A DNA stretch of 64,000 bases from Thunnus maccoyii. Lineage: Eukaryota; Chordata; Actinopteri; Scombriformes; Scombridae. A program made the translations under genes and the position numbers. The notes under the pieces were generated by a model. It worked only from the letters and a program-made list of their open reading frames with translations, made no database searches and was not told the DNA's origin. Positions 39,601 to 50,600 of this stretch are shown piece by piece (within the stretch, counting starts at the first letter, position 1; each line of letters opens with the position of its first letter). The stretch covers positions 26,506,505-26,570,504 of the forward strand of contig NC_056535.1 of assembly GCF_910596095.1 (NCBI RefSeq), given 5' to 3'.

Positions 39601-42600
39601 CTTGATATAAACACACCAGCCGGCGTAAACATGTATAAAACTGAGGACAGAATTCACACTAAATACTGCTGCCACAGGACAACCCATGTTCCACAGTTAT
39701 AGTAAGTAAAACTCATGATATGATGCATACATACCTGACCATAAGTTACCACAGAGAGATTGGTTTGGAGACCATTTGACGACCTATTTACAGCATTATG
39801 AGACAGTCCGTTTTGATCTTGCTGGATTGGCTCTTGTGTGCGTTCCCAGGCTCCACTGGGATCTCTGAAGCTGTCAGTCGCGTCGTGCTTGTTCTTCTGT
39901 GGCGAGGCAAAGGGGTTGAAGTCTCCCTGCACATTGCGCTGGGGTTGGGTGTTGAATTCTGTCTCGAAGGAGGACAGCTGCTGGGTCACGCCGAGGAGAC
40001 CTCCAACTTCTACACTAAGGATCACCCAGATTACATCTGTGGAGAAAAGGAGGATGCACAAACATGAGCTGACTGGTCCAAACTACCAATTTGCTAATTT
40101 TTGGAGATAAATTAATTAGTAAATTGGAAATATTTTGGGTCCAGAAAAAAACTATTAAAAAAACTATTTAAAGACTTCATTCAAGTTCAATGGAATTGTG
40201 ACAAAAATACGTTACCAAACTAATACATAATGAAAACAAGTCCTAATAAATTTCTTCCTTATAGATTTCCTACCTCCATAGAATAATCCGGTGGCTGTAC
40301 ACATCCTCCACTGGCCCTGGTACATGCCTGGAGTTGTGGGACTTCGCATCTGCACGCTGACGTCTGATATTTCTTGGGGGTCAAGAGACTTCACCATAAC
40401 TGTGTTTACATGACCAAACTGATCCCCACCGATATACTTTAGACAAACCCCAGGAGGCCACGACTCTGCACCTATAACATACAAAGATAAGTGTATTAAA
40501 ACACAGCTCAACAGCAAAACCATGACAGTGTAACAGCATGACATACAGTATATGAAAACTACATGAAATCTATATACTGCACATGCACACAAATAATGAC
40601 TAAGAAAGGGTACTTATATGAGCTAAATGTGTGAATGTAAAGAAGTGTTGCACACCTGTGTTTTGTATTCTCCAGGTCTTTGTGAACGGTGTATCTGGAG
40701 GAACAGACTCTCCTTCCCCAATTGTCACATCTTCAACGAAGGACATGGATGGCGTGTTGATATTGGGACTTTCAAAGTCGTAATATGCACCGATGGCAGC
40801 CTGAAGATTCCTGTTCCGACACACAGGGGATGGGAGCGAAAGAGCACGGTGTTATCTGGAGTTAACGTTGCCCAAGTAATCCCGACCGAGATTCTGTATT
40901 TTAATGGTACAATATAAGGTAACGTTATGAGAACAGACAGTTAATCTGCTGCTGAGCAAACTATTTAATCAAATGTAACAGTGCACCATTTTGATTCTGG
41001 AAATAAAATGCAAATTCTACCTAAAATAGAATTCACACAGATAAAAACAGATAAAACCCACTTACAAACTGTGAGGCATCTAAAGAAAAATCCTGGAAAT
41101 GCTCCACATATAATGAACGATAGAGCAACTCCTGGGACACTCCTGGGAATTATTTTCAATCTCTTTTACTGACACATTTTTCTATTAGTGTGGGAGGCAC
41201 TTTATACAAAAGCTGAAGCAATTGGGTGATTGATAGACAGATAATTAATCTACACTATTCGTTAATAATCTGCTAATAGACCATTTTCACAGCAGACATT
41301 TTGATTCGTCAAAGCAGGAAAAAAAAATCACAGCTGTAAATAATAACACTAACGATGGCTCCATCCTGAGCATGATAATACCGGAGTCCTGGCACTGACT
41401 CACCTAAATGGAAAGCAGCCATCAATGATGTTATTAATTCCACCTATGCTTTTCCTGCTTTGACAAGTTAAAATGTCTTCCATGAAAACTGTATATTGCT
41501 CAAGTTATTTTTTAAGCAAAAATGCAAAGAAAAAACTTTACTGGTTCCAGTGTCCAAAATGTGAATATTTGCTGGTTTTCTAAGTCTTCTGTGACAGTAA
41601 ATTGATTATCTATGGGTCTGGGAAATTGTCATAGGCCTGTTTCCCCATTTTCTGACAGTTTATAGACCAAATAATTATGGCTGGAATGATTAAATACTTT
41701 TTTATTTCCTTGAGTACGAGCAGAGACACAATAAATGCCAGATGCTTTAAGAGGTATTCCAGCAATTTGGCATTGTACTTCCATTAAGTTGGTGGACTGA
41801 CAAGTGACCAATTTAAAAAAAAAAAGAATAGACAAAATAGATGTGTCTGAGGTGAGGATATCTGGACTCTTAGGCCCAATTTACACCTGGCATCAACATG
41901 TGATCTGTATCTGAATATCCTTACTGAATAAGGAAAACGCATGTGAAAGAAAAGTGTGAATGAACACAGAACACATTGTGATCAGAGTCCAATCAGATTG
42001 AACAGACCATATCTGGAAAAAAAATCCACCCAGCAAGTTGAAATGTCACCTAACTCTCCAAATCTTCCCTCGCAAAAAGTGATTGAAAAATGAGTGACAC
42101 TGCCCCCCTTGACCTGAGATGTGACATGTTTATTGATCGGCTAACTTACTAACTTACAGATCCAATCATAAGTTGAATCGAGATGACAACAACGCTTGTT
42201 ACGAGATGTAAATGCAAAGGCCCGTTGATCGGATATTAATGTCCAGATAACGTACCCAGGCACAGCTCACATGTTGACACCAGGTGTAAATGGATCCTTA
42301 AGCCCCTGTATAGGTCAAGCAAAAACACTGCCTACACTCTCCATAATGCCACTTTTTAGCATCTTCCACTAGACTAGTGGTCCCCAATCTTTTTTGGCTT
42401 GTGGACCCTTAAAATGAAGTCCACTTGTGACCCTTCATGACAAAAAGCTTGAGCAGTTCAACTGAAAAATTAATTTTTCTTCCATGACTTTTTTTCATTT
42501 TAAGGATTTTTATACCCCATTTACACCTGGCATTAACATCCTATATGTATCTGGATACATTATGTTGATAAAGAAAACGTATGTGAATGCAAGGTGTAAA

Positions 42601-44338
42601 TGCACTCAGAATGCATCAGCCAGACCACATTTTTTTGGAGGTGGTCACGCTCACTTTGTGATTGGATCTCAGCCAAGTCTACATACAATCCGTACAGTGT
42701 GACCACATTCATAAGAAAAAATTGTCCCAGTAAGTTGAAAGGTCACCTCGCTCCACCTCTTCCTGCCAGCGAAGCATAGCGAGCCCTGTAAAAGCCAAGA
42801 GTAGCAGCAGTAACTAGAAGTCTGAATGATGTCCAATCTTGGCTGCAGTTTCTTAACCTGGGACATGTTTAAACATGTCCCATAACTCCACCTAGCTAAT
42901 TTGCAGACCCATTGATCAGATGTCATTATCCAGATAAGGCATCCAGATACAGATCACATGTTAATACCAGATGTAAACGGGGCTGTGCCCTAAACATCTA
43001 AAGTATGTATTTCACAAGAAAAAAGCAAAAAATTAGTTAAATTAAATGAGTTAAAAAACATAATTTTGGGTACCAGAAATATCTCATTCTTTATTGTCCC
43101 TTTACACACTGGGAACCACCCCCATTTAGGGGGGTTCATGACCCTCCCCACCTGGCCCAAGCTGAGGTAACCCTAATGACATAATGAGGGCTTATTGTCT
43201 CAGACTTGACAACACACCTCTTGAGTCATAGAAGACATTATATGGGTGTTTTTGAAGACTGGGTACCACTAACCATGACCATTAAAATGATTTTTCTGTG
43301 TAAAAACTGGTGGATTGCTCCTTTAGGGAATGCGACTCTTATTTAAGCCATTACATGCTTACCACTTGATGACAAGACAGACTGCCTGAGGGACCCTGGC
43401 AGTCACCCAGATCCTGAACAAAAAAGTGCTACTGGTTGACTGAAGTATGAATGTCCTCAGAGGGCTTTTTGTTATACTATTCCTGAGATGATACTGACTT
43501 ATTTCTATACGCTGTGCGTTAATATAAACGAAAACAGACGCAGTTTCAGTCAGTGGACAAAATCCAACAACTGTCAGGTGATTTCCCGACTTCACTGACT
43601 GTCCGAAGTGACACATAAACACTAAGACCATGTGAATTCTGGCTTTTTGGGGGGGTTGGATTCTCCTCTGATCAAGGCCATCGGGCACTGATCAACTAGA
43701 AGCTTGATATCAGTTAATCAGGGGACACAAAGGCGACTTGATCAATCCCCACTTGTTGTCAGCTCGTTGATCGATCACGACTGGTTGCGTCATCAGACTA
43801 ACGTGCAGTGACCGCCGCTGCTTTGAGTTGTGTCTTCACGGTTTAACTGGCTCTCAAGACTATTGCGTAATATGGCAGTTAATCTACACTGAGGGTTCCC
43901 TGTGCTTTAAATTAGCCAGATAGCTAGTTAGCTGAATTTTTTGTTATTATTTCAGCTTACTAAAACTCACAGTGGGGACAAACTTTACCTATTTTACTTC
44001 CGTTTGCCCCTGAAACGATCGTTATGAGTTAACTAACTGTCATTTCCTGTGAAGGAATGATGAACAGTAGCTAACTTAGCTTTTTAAAAAATATTTTAAC
44101 GTATGCTAACAAGCTAATTATGCTGCCAGGTTCGCGTCGTGTTGCTGTCCGACAACAGGCCCTCCTATCCCCGCACTCACCAGTTGGTCATGTCCAGGAA
44201 GAAGGCGCAGCCGGCTGGGTTGAGCTGAAAGCCCAGCAGCCTCTGAAACTCCGAGATGAGGACGTCCTTGTCCGTCGTGCCCATGCAGCTGAACTTCTGC
44301 ATGAGCTCCGCGTCCACGTCCATGTCCGTGCCCTCCAT
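36632..44338 (-). CDS. ilrun: ilrun (C6orf106), UBA-like and NBR1-like domain protein
   Basis: A complete coding sequence for ILRUN, a protein reported in mammals to dampen IRF3/NF-kB-driven cytokine transcription through p300 and to affect lipoprotein levels. Minus-strand exons 44338-44181, 40810-40656, 40471-40274, 40036-39735 and 36667-36632 join in phase to 282 residues. The N-terminal UBA-like fold (~10-70) holds ELMQKFSCMGTTDKDVLISE, LNPAGCAFFLDMTNWNLQAA and AIGAYYDFE. The FW/NBR1-like domain (~77-190) holds SFVEDVTIGEGESVPPD, KTWRIQNTG, WPPGVCLKYIGGDQFGH, MYQGQWRMCTATGLFYG and DVIWVILSVEVGGLLGVTQQ. The tail is low complexity and ends HGPYPFGQS. Human ILRUN is ~298 residues; the difference lies in the tail. 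The start codon at 44338 gives the conserved MEG...ELMQKF. Confidence 0.97.
37495..38235 (+). mobile_element. LINE 3' fragment in ilrun intron 4
   Basis: The C-terminal end of a non-LTR reverse transcriptase with many lesions, antisense to ilrun. Readable pieces: NLLNVSKNKELM, KQMNSFKLLGINITANLSW, HRAQRILKDNTQPGHSLFTL followed by LPSGNRYRKYPLSYHQTTEQ. It ends in an A/T-rich tail with GAATCTTGAATCTT. The LPSG.RYR box is typical of several fish LINEs; I cannot fix the clade. Confidence 0.75.
38760..38900 (+). repeat. partial copy of the 21.9-kb dispersed repeat
   Basis: Contains ACAATTCATCCTCTGGGGAC, ATGGCAATCCATCAAATAGC and TTCACTCCGGACCAAAGG, parallel to blocks in the repeat at 21896-22395. 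It lies in ilrun intron 4. Confidence 0.6.
39070..39450. repeat. TIR repeat family D in ilrun intron 4
   Basis: The left part CATCGATTAATCTGTTGATC and right part GACTAATTGTTGCAGCTGTA bracket familiar repeat text (CATTTAAGAAGCCTGAAAAG, AAATAGTTGGCCATTAATTT). The ends are imperfect inverted repeats. Degraded relatives are at 49855-49990 and 52685-52800. Confidence 0.65.
39735..40036 (-). CDS. ilrun: ilrun exon 4: end of FW domain and disordered tail
   Basis: 100 codons: DVIWVILSVEVGGLLGVTQQ, LSSFETEFNTQPQRNVQGDF, NPFASPQKN, then a Gln/Asn/Ser-rich tail ending NLSVVTYGQ in phase 0. Donor CAG/GTATGT. The Trp/Ala/Pro repeat found in the mammalian tail is reduced here to AWERTQEPIQQDQN. Confidence 0.96.
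40274..40471 (-). CDS. ilrun: ilrun exon 3: core of NBR1-like FW domain
   Basis: 198 bases encoding AESWPPGVCLKYIGGDQFGH, KSLDPQEISDVSVQMRSP and MYQGQWRMCTATGLFYG plus one base. The Trp and GMYQGQWRM box are the FW-domain signature. Donor GAG/GTAGGA. Confidence 0.97.
40656..40810 (-). CDS. ilrun: ilrun exon 2: end of UBA-like, start of FW domain
   Basis: Completes the split Trp and encodes NLQAAIGAYYDFESPNI, SMSFVEDVTIGEGESVPPD and KTWRIQNT plus one base. The acceptor is CGGAACAG. The open frame running past 40656 into the intron (VQHFFTF) is not coding. Confidence 0.96.
41874..42300. repeat. TIR repeat family E, copy 1 (ilrun intron 1)
   Basis: The left terminus AATTTACACCTGGCATCAAC and right terminus TGTTGACACCAGGTGTAAAT are inverted repeats ~30 bp long; the interior shares GTATCTGAATATCC with copy 2. 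~425 bp, no ORF. Confidence 0.75.
42515..42985. repeat. TIR repeat family E, copy 2 (ilrun intron 1)
   Basis: The left terminus CCATTTACACCTGGCATTAA and right terminus GTTAATACCAGATGTAAACG are inverted; about 470 bp. It sits 215 bp from copy 1 in the same orientation. The intervening stretch carries TAGTGGTCCCCAATC, a hAT-like terminus. Confidence 0.75.
44181..44338 (-). CDS. ilrun: ilrun exon 1: start codon and UBA-like domain
   Basis: 52 codons plus two bases of a Trp codon: MEGTDMDVDAELMQKFSCMG, then FQRLLGFQLNPAGCAFFLDM. GC-rich in contrast to all later exons. Donor CTG/GTGAGT at 44180. Confidence 0.96.
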
Positions 44339-44399
44339 GGGGTGGCGGGTGTCCCGTAACGGAGACGGGGTGGGGGTGGTGCGGGGTCCTCTCTCAGTT

Positions 44400-44600
44400 T
44401 AGTCCGAGGCCTCGTCCAGCCATAACAACCAGCTCAACAACAACAACCGTCAGTGCGCATGGCACGACCGGGGGGAGGGGGGGGCGGGGGGGTTGTGGGG
44501 GGAGGTTGGAGGGGTGGAATGTTTGACGTTGCAACTGCCCGCGCGTCACCTTCGCCAATCACGTAGTGGACGTCGACGTCATCTGTTGCTATTTGCAGCC
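44400..44600 (-). promoter_or_regulatory. ilrun: ilrun CpG-rich promoter with CRE and CCAAT motifs
   Basis: A CpG-dense island stands out against AT-rich surroundings. Read on the minus strand, a CRE-like TGACGTCG lies at 44581-44574 and an inverted CCAAT box (ATTGG) at 44559-44555, 150-240 bases upstream of the start codon. A G-run of the type GGGGGAGGGGGGGGCGGGG lies at ~44471-44489. No TATA box is seen. The exact start site cannot be fixed. Confidence 0.6.
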
Positions 44601-44833
44601 CCCCTTTTTCATTGGTTTATCAATGAAATCCAAGTTGTTCATGTAGCAGCAGCAGATACATCACACCATTTGATGCACGGCAGAATTTCTAATATAAAAA
44701 AATAATCCCCAGAGAAATATCTGATATGGTCAATATCATCGTAATTATGGGTTAATAAAATTAACGTAAAATAATCTTACATTTGCACGTATGTGATCTT
44801 TGATATCACATTTCACGTTACATTAAAGCGACC

Positions 44834-44909
<76 letters not shown>

Positions 44910-44921
44910 GTTGTTGTTGTT
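44834..44921. repeat. (ATT)n microsatellite followed by (TTG)n
   Basis: About 25 ATT units (44834-44909) then four TTG units, ~500 bases upstream of the ilrun start codon in the divergent ilrun/snrpc spacer. Confidence 0.97.
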
Positions 44922-45535
44922 AATTGTGCACTGGTGTTACTTCTGGTCAATATTTTGTATATTTCATCTCATTCTTTTCCATTTAAAATGTAAACATGTA
45001 GCCTAGCAGTTCTTCTCACTTAGAATATATTTTACATACAATTTGTTGTATTGTATTTTTTATATTATAAAGGACTACTTAATTTTGTGTATATTTTTGA
45101 CTGTTATGTACCACAATACCAAGACAAATTCTTTCTATGTGCAAACCTACTGGGCAATAAACCTGATTCTGTAAAATGTAAAAATCAGAAACCCTCACTA
45201 ACTTGGTTTAGAAATGAATTAAAAGAATTATTTTTCTTCTTTACTAATATTAGCTGATACACACCAGCCAATACAAAAAAGAATTGGCAAACTATTGATT
45301 GGCTTTTGATGTCTTACAGAAAGCAGTGTGTAGTCGTATCACATTTCAGATGTGTATGTCAACAGCTACACCAAATAGTGATTTTTCCCTCTAAACTTCT
45401 CACATGGTTTCATTTCAATAAATGTTCAAATTATCCAATATTTCACTAAAAATCAAAGATTACAGAAAAATTCCAAAAACTGAAAACAGATTTGTGTATC
45501 AGAACTTTGTTTTTTCTTCTTTCCTCTCCCATTAA

Positions 45536-45610
45536 TCATCTCACGACCCCTCAGATTTATCTAGTGACCCTTTGGAGGGCCTGACCCCAAGGTTGGGAAC
45601 CACTGGACTA
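45536..45610. repeat. hAT-like terminus fragment
   Basis: Ends GACCCCAAGGTTGGGAACCACTGG (in shorter pieces: GGTTGGGAACC then ACTGG), the reverse of the CAGTGGTTCCCAACC terminus common to fish hAT-derived repeats. Only one end is recognisable here. Confidence 0.5.
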
Positions 45611-45712
45611 AACTAGCTAACTGTGTATAAGCTCCATCTCCAGCACACTGATGCTTCAGTATTAATAATCTAATGATGTCATACCTAATAATATATCAGT
45701 CAGAGGGACAAA

Positions 45713-45888
45713 ATGAGTACTTTTACTTTAATACCTGAAGTACATTTTGCTGCTAATACTTATGTACTTTTACTTAAGTGGTATTTTTCATGCAGGACTT
45801 TTACTTGTGATGGAGTATTTTTGCATTGCTTAATTGGTACTTTTACTAAAGTAAAGTAAAGAGTACTTCTTCCACTGAATACTAGGAT
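45713..45888. repeat. TIR repeat family C, partial copy
   Basis: Has GTACTTTTACTTAAGTGGTA, TGCAGGACTTTTACTTGTGA and ends AGAGTACTTCTTCCACTG, the internal and terminal text of family C. Confidence 0.65.
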
Positions 45889-46203
45889 GTGTGTCTAGTG
45901 TTGTACACCATTTTTATCAATGAATGTAGACTAAATATCAGAATCAACTCTCATTAATTTAAAATAATCACAATAAAATTCAAACTACAGGCACCCAAAT
46001 GACAATGAAGTTGAATCAACACCTCTCTAAAACAGTTCAAACAACAACTAAACATTCATGAAAGTAGGACTTATTGCAGGGCTGTTTTAGATTACATTAG
46101 GTTTAGCTGGTTATATCTAATAAACTGGCACATAGTTTGCTCAAAATGATTTTTTCCTTTTTTAATTTGTTTGGGACTAATCATCATCGAGTATGCAGCT
46201 TAC

Positions 46204-46867
46204 ACAAGTGTGATGTGGAAACTTGAAAGCTCCAGTGCACACACAATGATAATGGACTTTTCAGTGAAGTAGGAGATATCATGTCAGTTAAGCTTTTAAA
46301 ATGAAAAATATTTACATATTCATAGATTCTGAATTTTTCAATGAGTGAGAAGCAGTAGATGTTATTTTAAGGATACTTTAACATGGAAACTGAACATTTT
46401 TTGTGGACAAAACATGTCAGACACAATTTATTACTTCAAGCAGAGGATTTTTATTTGTCCTGAAACATGTTTGGAGGGGATCTTTAAGATAAGGCATCAC
46501 CCAATTCATAGCTGTAAGTTCACGATTAGAATAAAAAATATTTTGGTTTATCAATGAAATCCAAGCTACTTCATATGCAAGTCAGTACCAGAGTATACCA
46601 AGTGTTTAAAGACCCCCTGACATGTTTTAAAACTAAGTTTTGTGTGTGATGTTTTTTTTTTCCCCACAAAAAAAGTTAAATTAACTAGTTAAATATTCTT
46701 AAAATTGCTGCTTCTTCTCCCTCATTGAAAATCCAGAATTTAGAAATATGCAAATATTTTTCATTCCAAAAGTTTAACTTCTGGATGCAAGAAGCGTCGT
46801 ACTTCACTGAAAAGTCCATTCTCAGTGTGTGTGCACTGGAGGTTTCTAGTGTCCACATCACACTTGT
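46204..46867. mobile_element. fold-back element with ~205-bp inverted arms
   Basis: The left arm 46204-46406 and right arm 46662-46867 are inverted copies: ACAAGTGTGATGTGG / CCACATCACACTTGT at the tips; TCCAGTGCACACACA / TGTGTGTGCACTGGA; GGACTTTTCAGTGAAGTA / TACTTCACTGAAAAGTCC; ATGAAAAATATTT / AAATATTTTTCAT. The ~255-bp centre has no ORF. No transposase coding; consistent with a non-autonomous DNA transposon. Confidence 0.8.
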
Positions 46868-47645
46868 CAAAGTTGTTTACTGGACCACGATTTCAGTCAT
46901 GCACTGCTAAGATTCAGATTTAAGGTGAGCGCAAAGAAACGTCTCCCCAACTTTTTTACTGACAGCTACTGATAGAATCATCAACTTAAGACCTAAACAA
47001 GTGTTCTGATGCTATCTCAGTTTTCCTAGGAAAGTTGAAAATAATCCTTTATTTTCAAATATTGGTAAGGGTGTGTGTAGCTGTGGACATGCATACATGA
47101 TTAAGTGTGTAAATGATATACCTTTGTATGTAGGTGTTCTTGTCAGGTAAAAATAATGCTTTCTTTGAACCCCATATTCTTTTTCTCTCTGTTACTACAA
47201 TGCCATATTTCTTTTTTTTATTGGTATTGAATCTTGGCCGAGTAGAGATTTTTGAGTACTACTACTTAGTAAAATATACTTCTTCTACCACTATTTATTT
47301 GCTATACATATGTTCAGTACAATGATATAGCAATGAATTATTTTGATTTGGAGGGCTGACGCTTCATTTTAGCTACATTTTTAAACAGGAGGAGGCTTGA
47401 AACAGTCAAGTGAAAATATTCTTGTTTTTCTATACTGATGTAAAATTAAGTCCACTGGGAGAAGAAGGCGTATTTTATGCACAGAAATTTATAACTTGTT
47501 CTATTTCTGAAAAAGTTAGGAAAAGTTAGGAAAGACTAAAAAAGGTACAAACAAACAGAACATTTGTAGTAAATATTTTCTCTGTACTTTCAGGCGGAAC
47601 TTAGTATGGGTACGTCTCATATCTGGTGGGAACATTTATAGGGAA

Positions 47646-47654
47646 CACCGGAAG
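47646..47654 (+). promoter_or_regulatory. snrpc: ETS-type motif at snrpc start
   Basis: ACCGGAAGC, a consensus-like ETS (GABP/ELK class) site, lies 30 bases upstream of the snrpc ATG. Such sites near start sites are typical of housekeeping promoters. No TATA box is evident; the upstream sequence is only modestly GC-rich. Confidence 0.4.
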
Positions 47655-47683
47655 CGCGCTCTTAGCGGAGGAAGCTTCGAAAC

Positions 47684-47691
47684 ATGCCGAA
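47684..47691 (+). CDS. snrpc: snrpc exon 1: only eight coding bases
   Basis: Encodes Met, Pro and two bases of Lys3 before the donor GTAAGT at 47692. It was found because exon 2 starts inside the Lys codon and the ATGCCGAA/GTAAGT context fits the conserved MPK start. The short first coding exon is typical of vertebrate SNRPC. Confidence 0.9.
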
Positions 47692-50600
47692 GTAAGTTCA
47701 GATTTTCCTTAATGTTAACGCTTAATCTCTGTCTTGTACTTTTCAGCAAAATCAAAAATTGTTTGTATTTGTATAGAGAGACACATTAGGTTAAGATAAC
47801 CCCTGAAAACCAATGAAACAAATCCGCTTTTATCCTTCTGAACGTTGTGAGCTTTGTTTGGGCTGTGTCTACTTGCTGGAGCAAACCTCGACGTGAACGC
47901 AATTTACGAGCAACGGTTGCCACACAAAAGACAATCACAGCACCTTGTTATCAAATAATTTTATCAGCTAGAGGTCGAAATTACGTAGTAACGCAACGCT
48001 GGTTTACAAAACAATCTCAATTCAAGATCTGTTTAGTCCCCTGTTCTTGAGTTTTCGACCGTACCCCACGATCCTCATCAGCAGATTGTTTTCTCAGCTT
48101 TGATGTAATTGAAAATATGCTCAAACTTTCCATGATTTTGAGTATCTAGGTCCTCTCCTAGCTCAACAATTGTTTTTATAATATTATTATTAACATTGGG
48201 TCCATTGTAACTCGGTATACTAACGTTGTAGTTAGTTTTCAGGGGATAGGAGCAGATTATACTGATGGTGCACGAAGCTATAAAACGAAATCAAACGCGT
48301 ATTGTTAGTAACTGGTTAGCTTCCAAGATTAAGGTTGTTAACTACAAGGTGTCGTCATGCAGCTGCAGAGTCATATCAATAAAATAAGTAGCTACAACTC
48401 ACAAAGTAAGAACATAGAACTCAGTGATTTAATCAAGCCCCTTTTTAGTCTAACTTGACTAAACATGTTTCATGTCGGTCTTAAAACAACAATCAGGTGC
48501 CTGTTTTGGTGGTTTTTCTTGCTTCCTGTTCATGCTGGCCTTTAGAAGATCCCTTCATAATGCAATTACAATGTAAATGATGGGGGACAAAATCCATAAT
48601 CCTCCTTCTGTGCAAAAATGTATTTAAAAGTCCCTCTTATTGTTCCTATACTTTTACTGCAGCTCAACAGGAAAAAAACTGTCCATCGAGTCACTAAGAG
48701 GGACGTTATTACTAAAAAGACTAACTGTTGAAGATATTCACTTTATCTGAAAAATCTGAAAGATGGCTGAAGCCTCATTATCTTCAGATAAACTATTAAA
48801 TACATTTTTGCTCAAAACACGGAGGATCTTCTAATTGTCAGTATGAACAGTGAGCAAAATCTATTTCAATCTTTATATGGGTACCTGACTGCTGTTTTAA
48901 GGCTAACTTGAAAAGTCGTGAACTGGGGGTAGGACCATGTGGGTCCTGGGTGAAGATGTATAAAATATTATATAGATATTCTGCAGGATATTAAACTTTC
49001 TTGTTGGACATCTCAAAACTACCTGAATTGTCTTACTGGTGTACTGGAGTGCATTACATTGAAAAGTGTTCCTAATATTTTGCCCCCCTCATGTATGTTA
49101 ATGAGGTGGACAAAATATTAGGAACACTTTTCAATATAATGCACTCCACCACCAGCAGTCACTATGACCTCAATAATTAACAAAGTAGAATTATCACCTT
49201 TTTGACAATGTCAACAAAAAATGAAGATGTATAAGCTTTGTAAAAGTAGAATTAATGGCAGAGCTGTTGTGTTGGATTGCATTAGATTGCACTGGTGTTC
49301 CTAATAAAGTGCTCGGTGAGTGTATGTCACGGCTCTAATGTAAAGTATGTTGTGTTAGAACAGGTCATGACTGCAGCTCTGGGATTTGTAACACTACCCT
49401 GACTCCTTTTTTTTAATTTTACTGTTCCACAGGTTTTACTGTGACTACTGTGACACCTACCTTACACATGATTCGGTAAGATGTTTGTTTGTATCATATA
49501 TATTTCATGATTAGCAAAATCAAATACCTGAAAAGCATTAAAGAACTGAACTGTCTGTGATGTATTCTGCTCCTGTTAAATTTTATTCTGTTCTGCGTCT
49601 GCTCTAGCCGTCAGTGAGGAAGACACACTGCAGCGGTCGAAAACACAAAGAAAATGTGAAAGATTATTACCAGAAATGGATGGAGGAGCAGGCTCAGAGC
49701 TTGATTGATAAAACAAGTAAGTAATTATTGTCTTAACAGTTTTTCGCAGGAGTGAAATTGCTGCTTGATTTTGTTTGAGGGTTTCTTGGACTGTTCAAAG
49801 ACGTGGGTTTACTCTGTTATCTTGGAAAACTTTTTCTCTTCAAGGCGTTTTACTTAGAGCTGCAAAGATTAGTCAATTAATTGATAGACAGATAGTAAAT
49901 TTATTGCAACAATTTAGATAATCGTTTGAGGCAGTTTTCAAGCAATAATGCCAAATATTTGGTTTGGTTTTCTGTGTTTTTCTGGTCATGTTTCAATTGG
50001 TTCTTCACAGACCGCCACCTGCTCTCACGAAGGTAACAGCATTAAAGAAGAACACAAACTAGTACAGTTGATCCTCAGCTAAAGACAGTTAGTCAGGGGG
50101 GCTCAGAGGAGAGACAAAGTCCTCTGTTATTTCTGATAGTTGCTGGAATCTGGATAATAATGTTTGTAGTGTGGCAACAGCCAACATGTGACATGAAGGA
50201 GCAGAGTGGACTTTTAATTTGGTGACTGCTTAGCTGGAGTTTACAGATTTAATGGGCTGTTAAAGTGGATTTAAGGTAAATATACTGTAACATGTATATG
50301 TCTTAATGTGGAGAATTAACCTACTAGTTGACTCCGTGAGTATGAGAACAACCAGAACAGCCTTATTGTTTTACACAACAATTCCAAGCAAATTGTAATT
50401 AAAATTTTAAATTTCAAATTAAAATGCTTTTTTTAAACACAAAGAGTTTGATTACTTTATGAGATTTTACATATGCTTGTTATATAGAGACAATATCTCT
50501 ATACAAAAATATCTCTATTAATATTGTCAAATTGATTTCAAACAGAAAGCTCAGCCCTAATGAGTATTAGTTTTGCTGTGGAAAGGGTATTAGATTTTCT

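Noticed and set aside
44793..44993. Poly-isoleucine open frame
   Set aside because: It is a translation of the ATT microsatellite.
42372..45610. A single 3.2-kb hAT transposon defined by GTGGTCCCCAAT and TTGGGAACCAC ends
   Set aside because: The interval contains ilrun exon 1 and its CpG promoter, and the flanks lack a matching 8-bp duplication; the ends are from separate fragments.
47692..49432. Additional snrpc coding exon within intron 1
   Set aside because: Exon 1 and exon 2 join in phase to give the universal MPKFYCDYC start, leaving no room for another exon.
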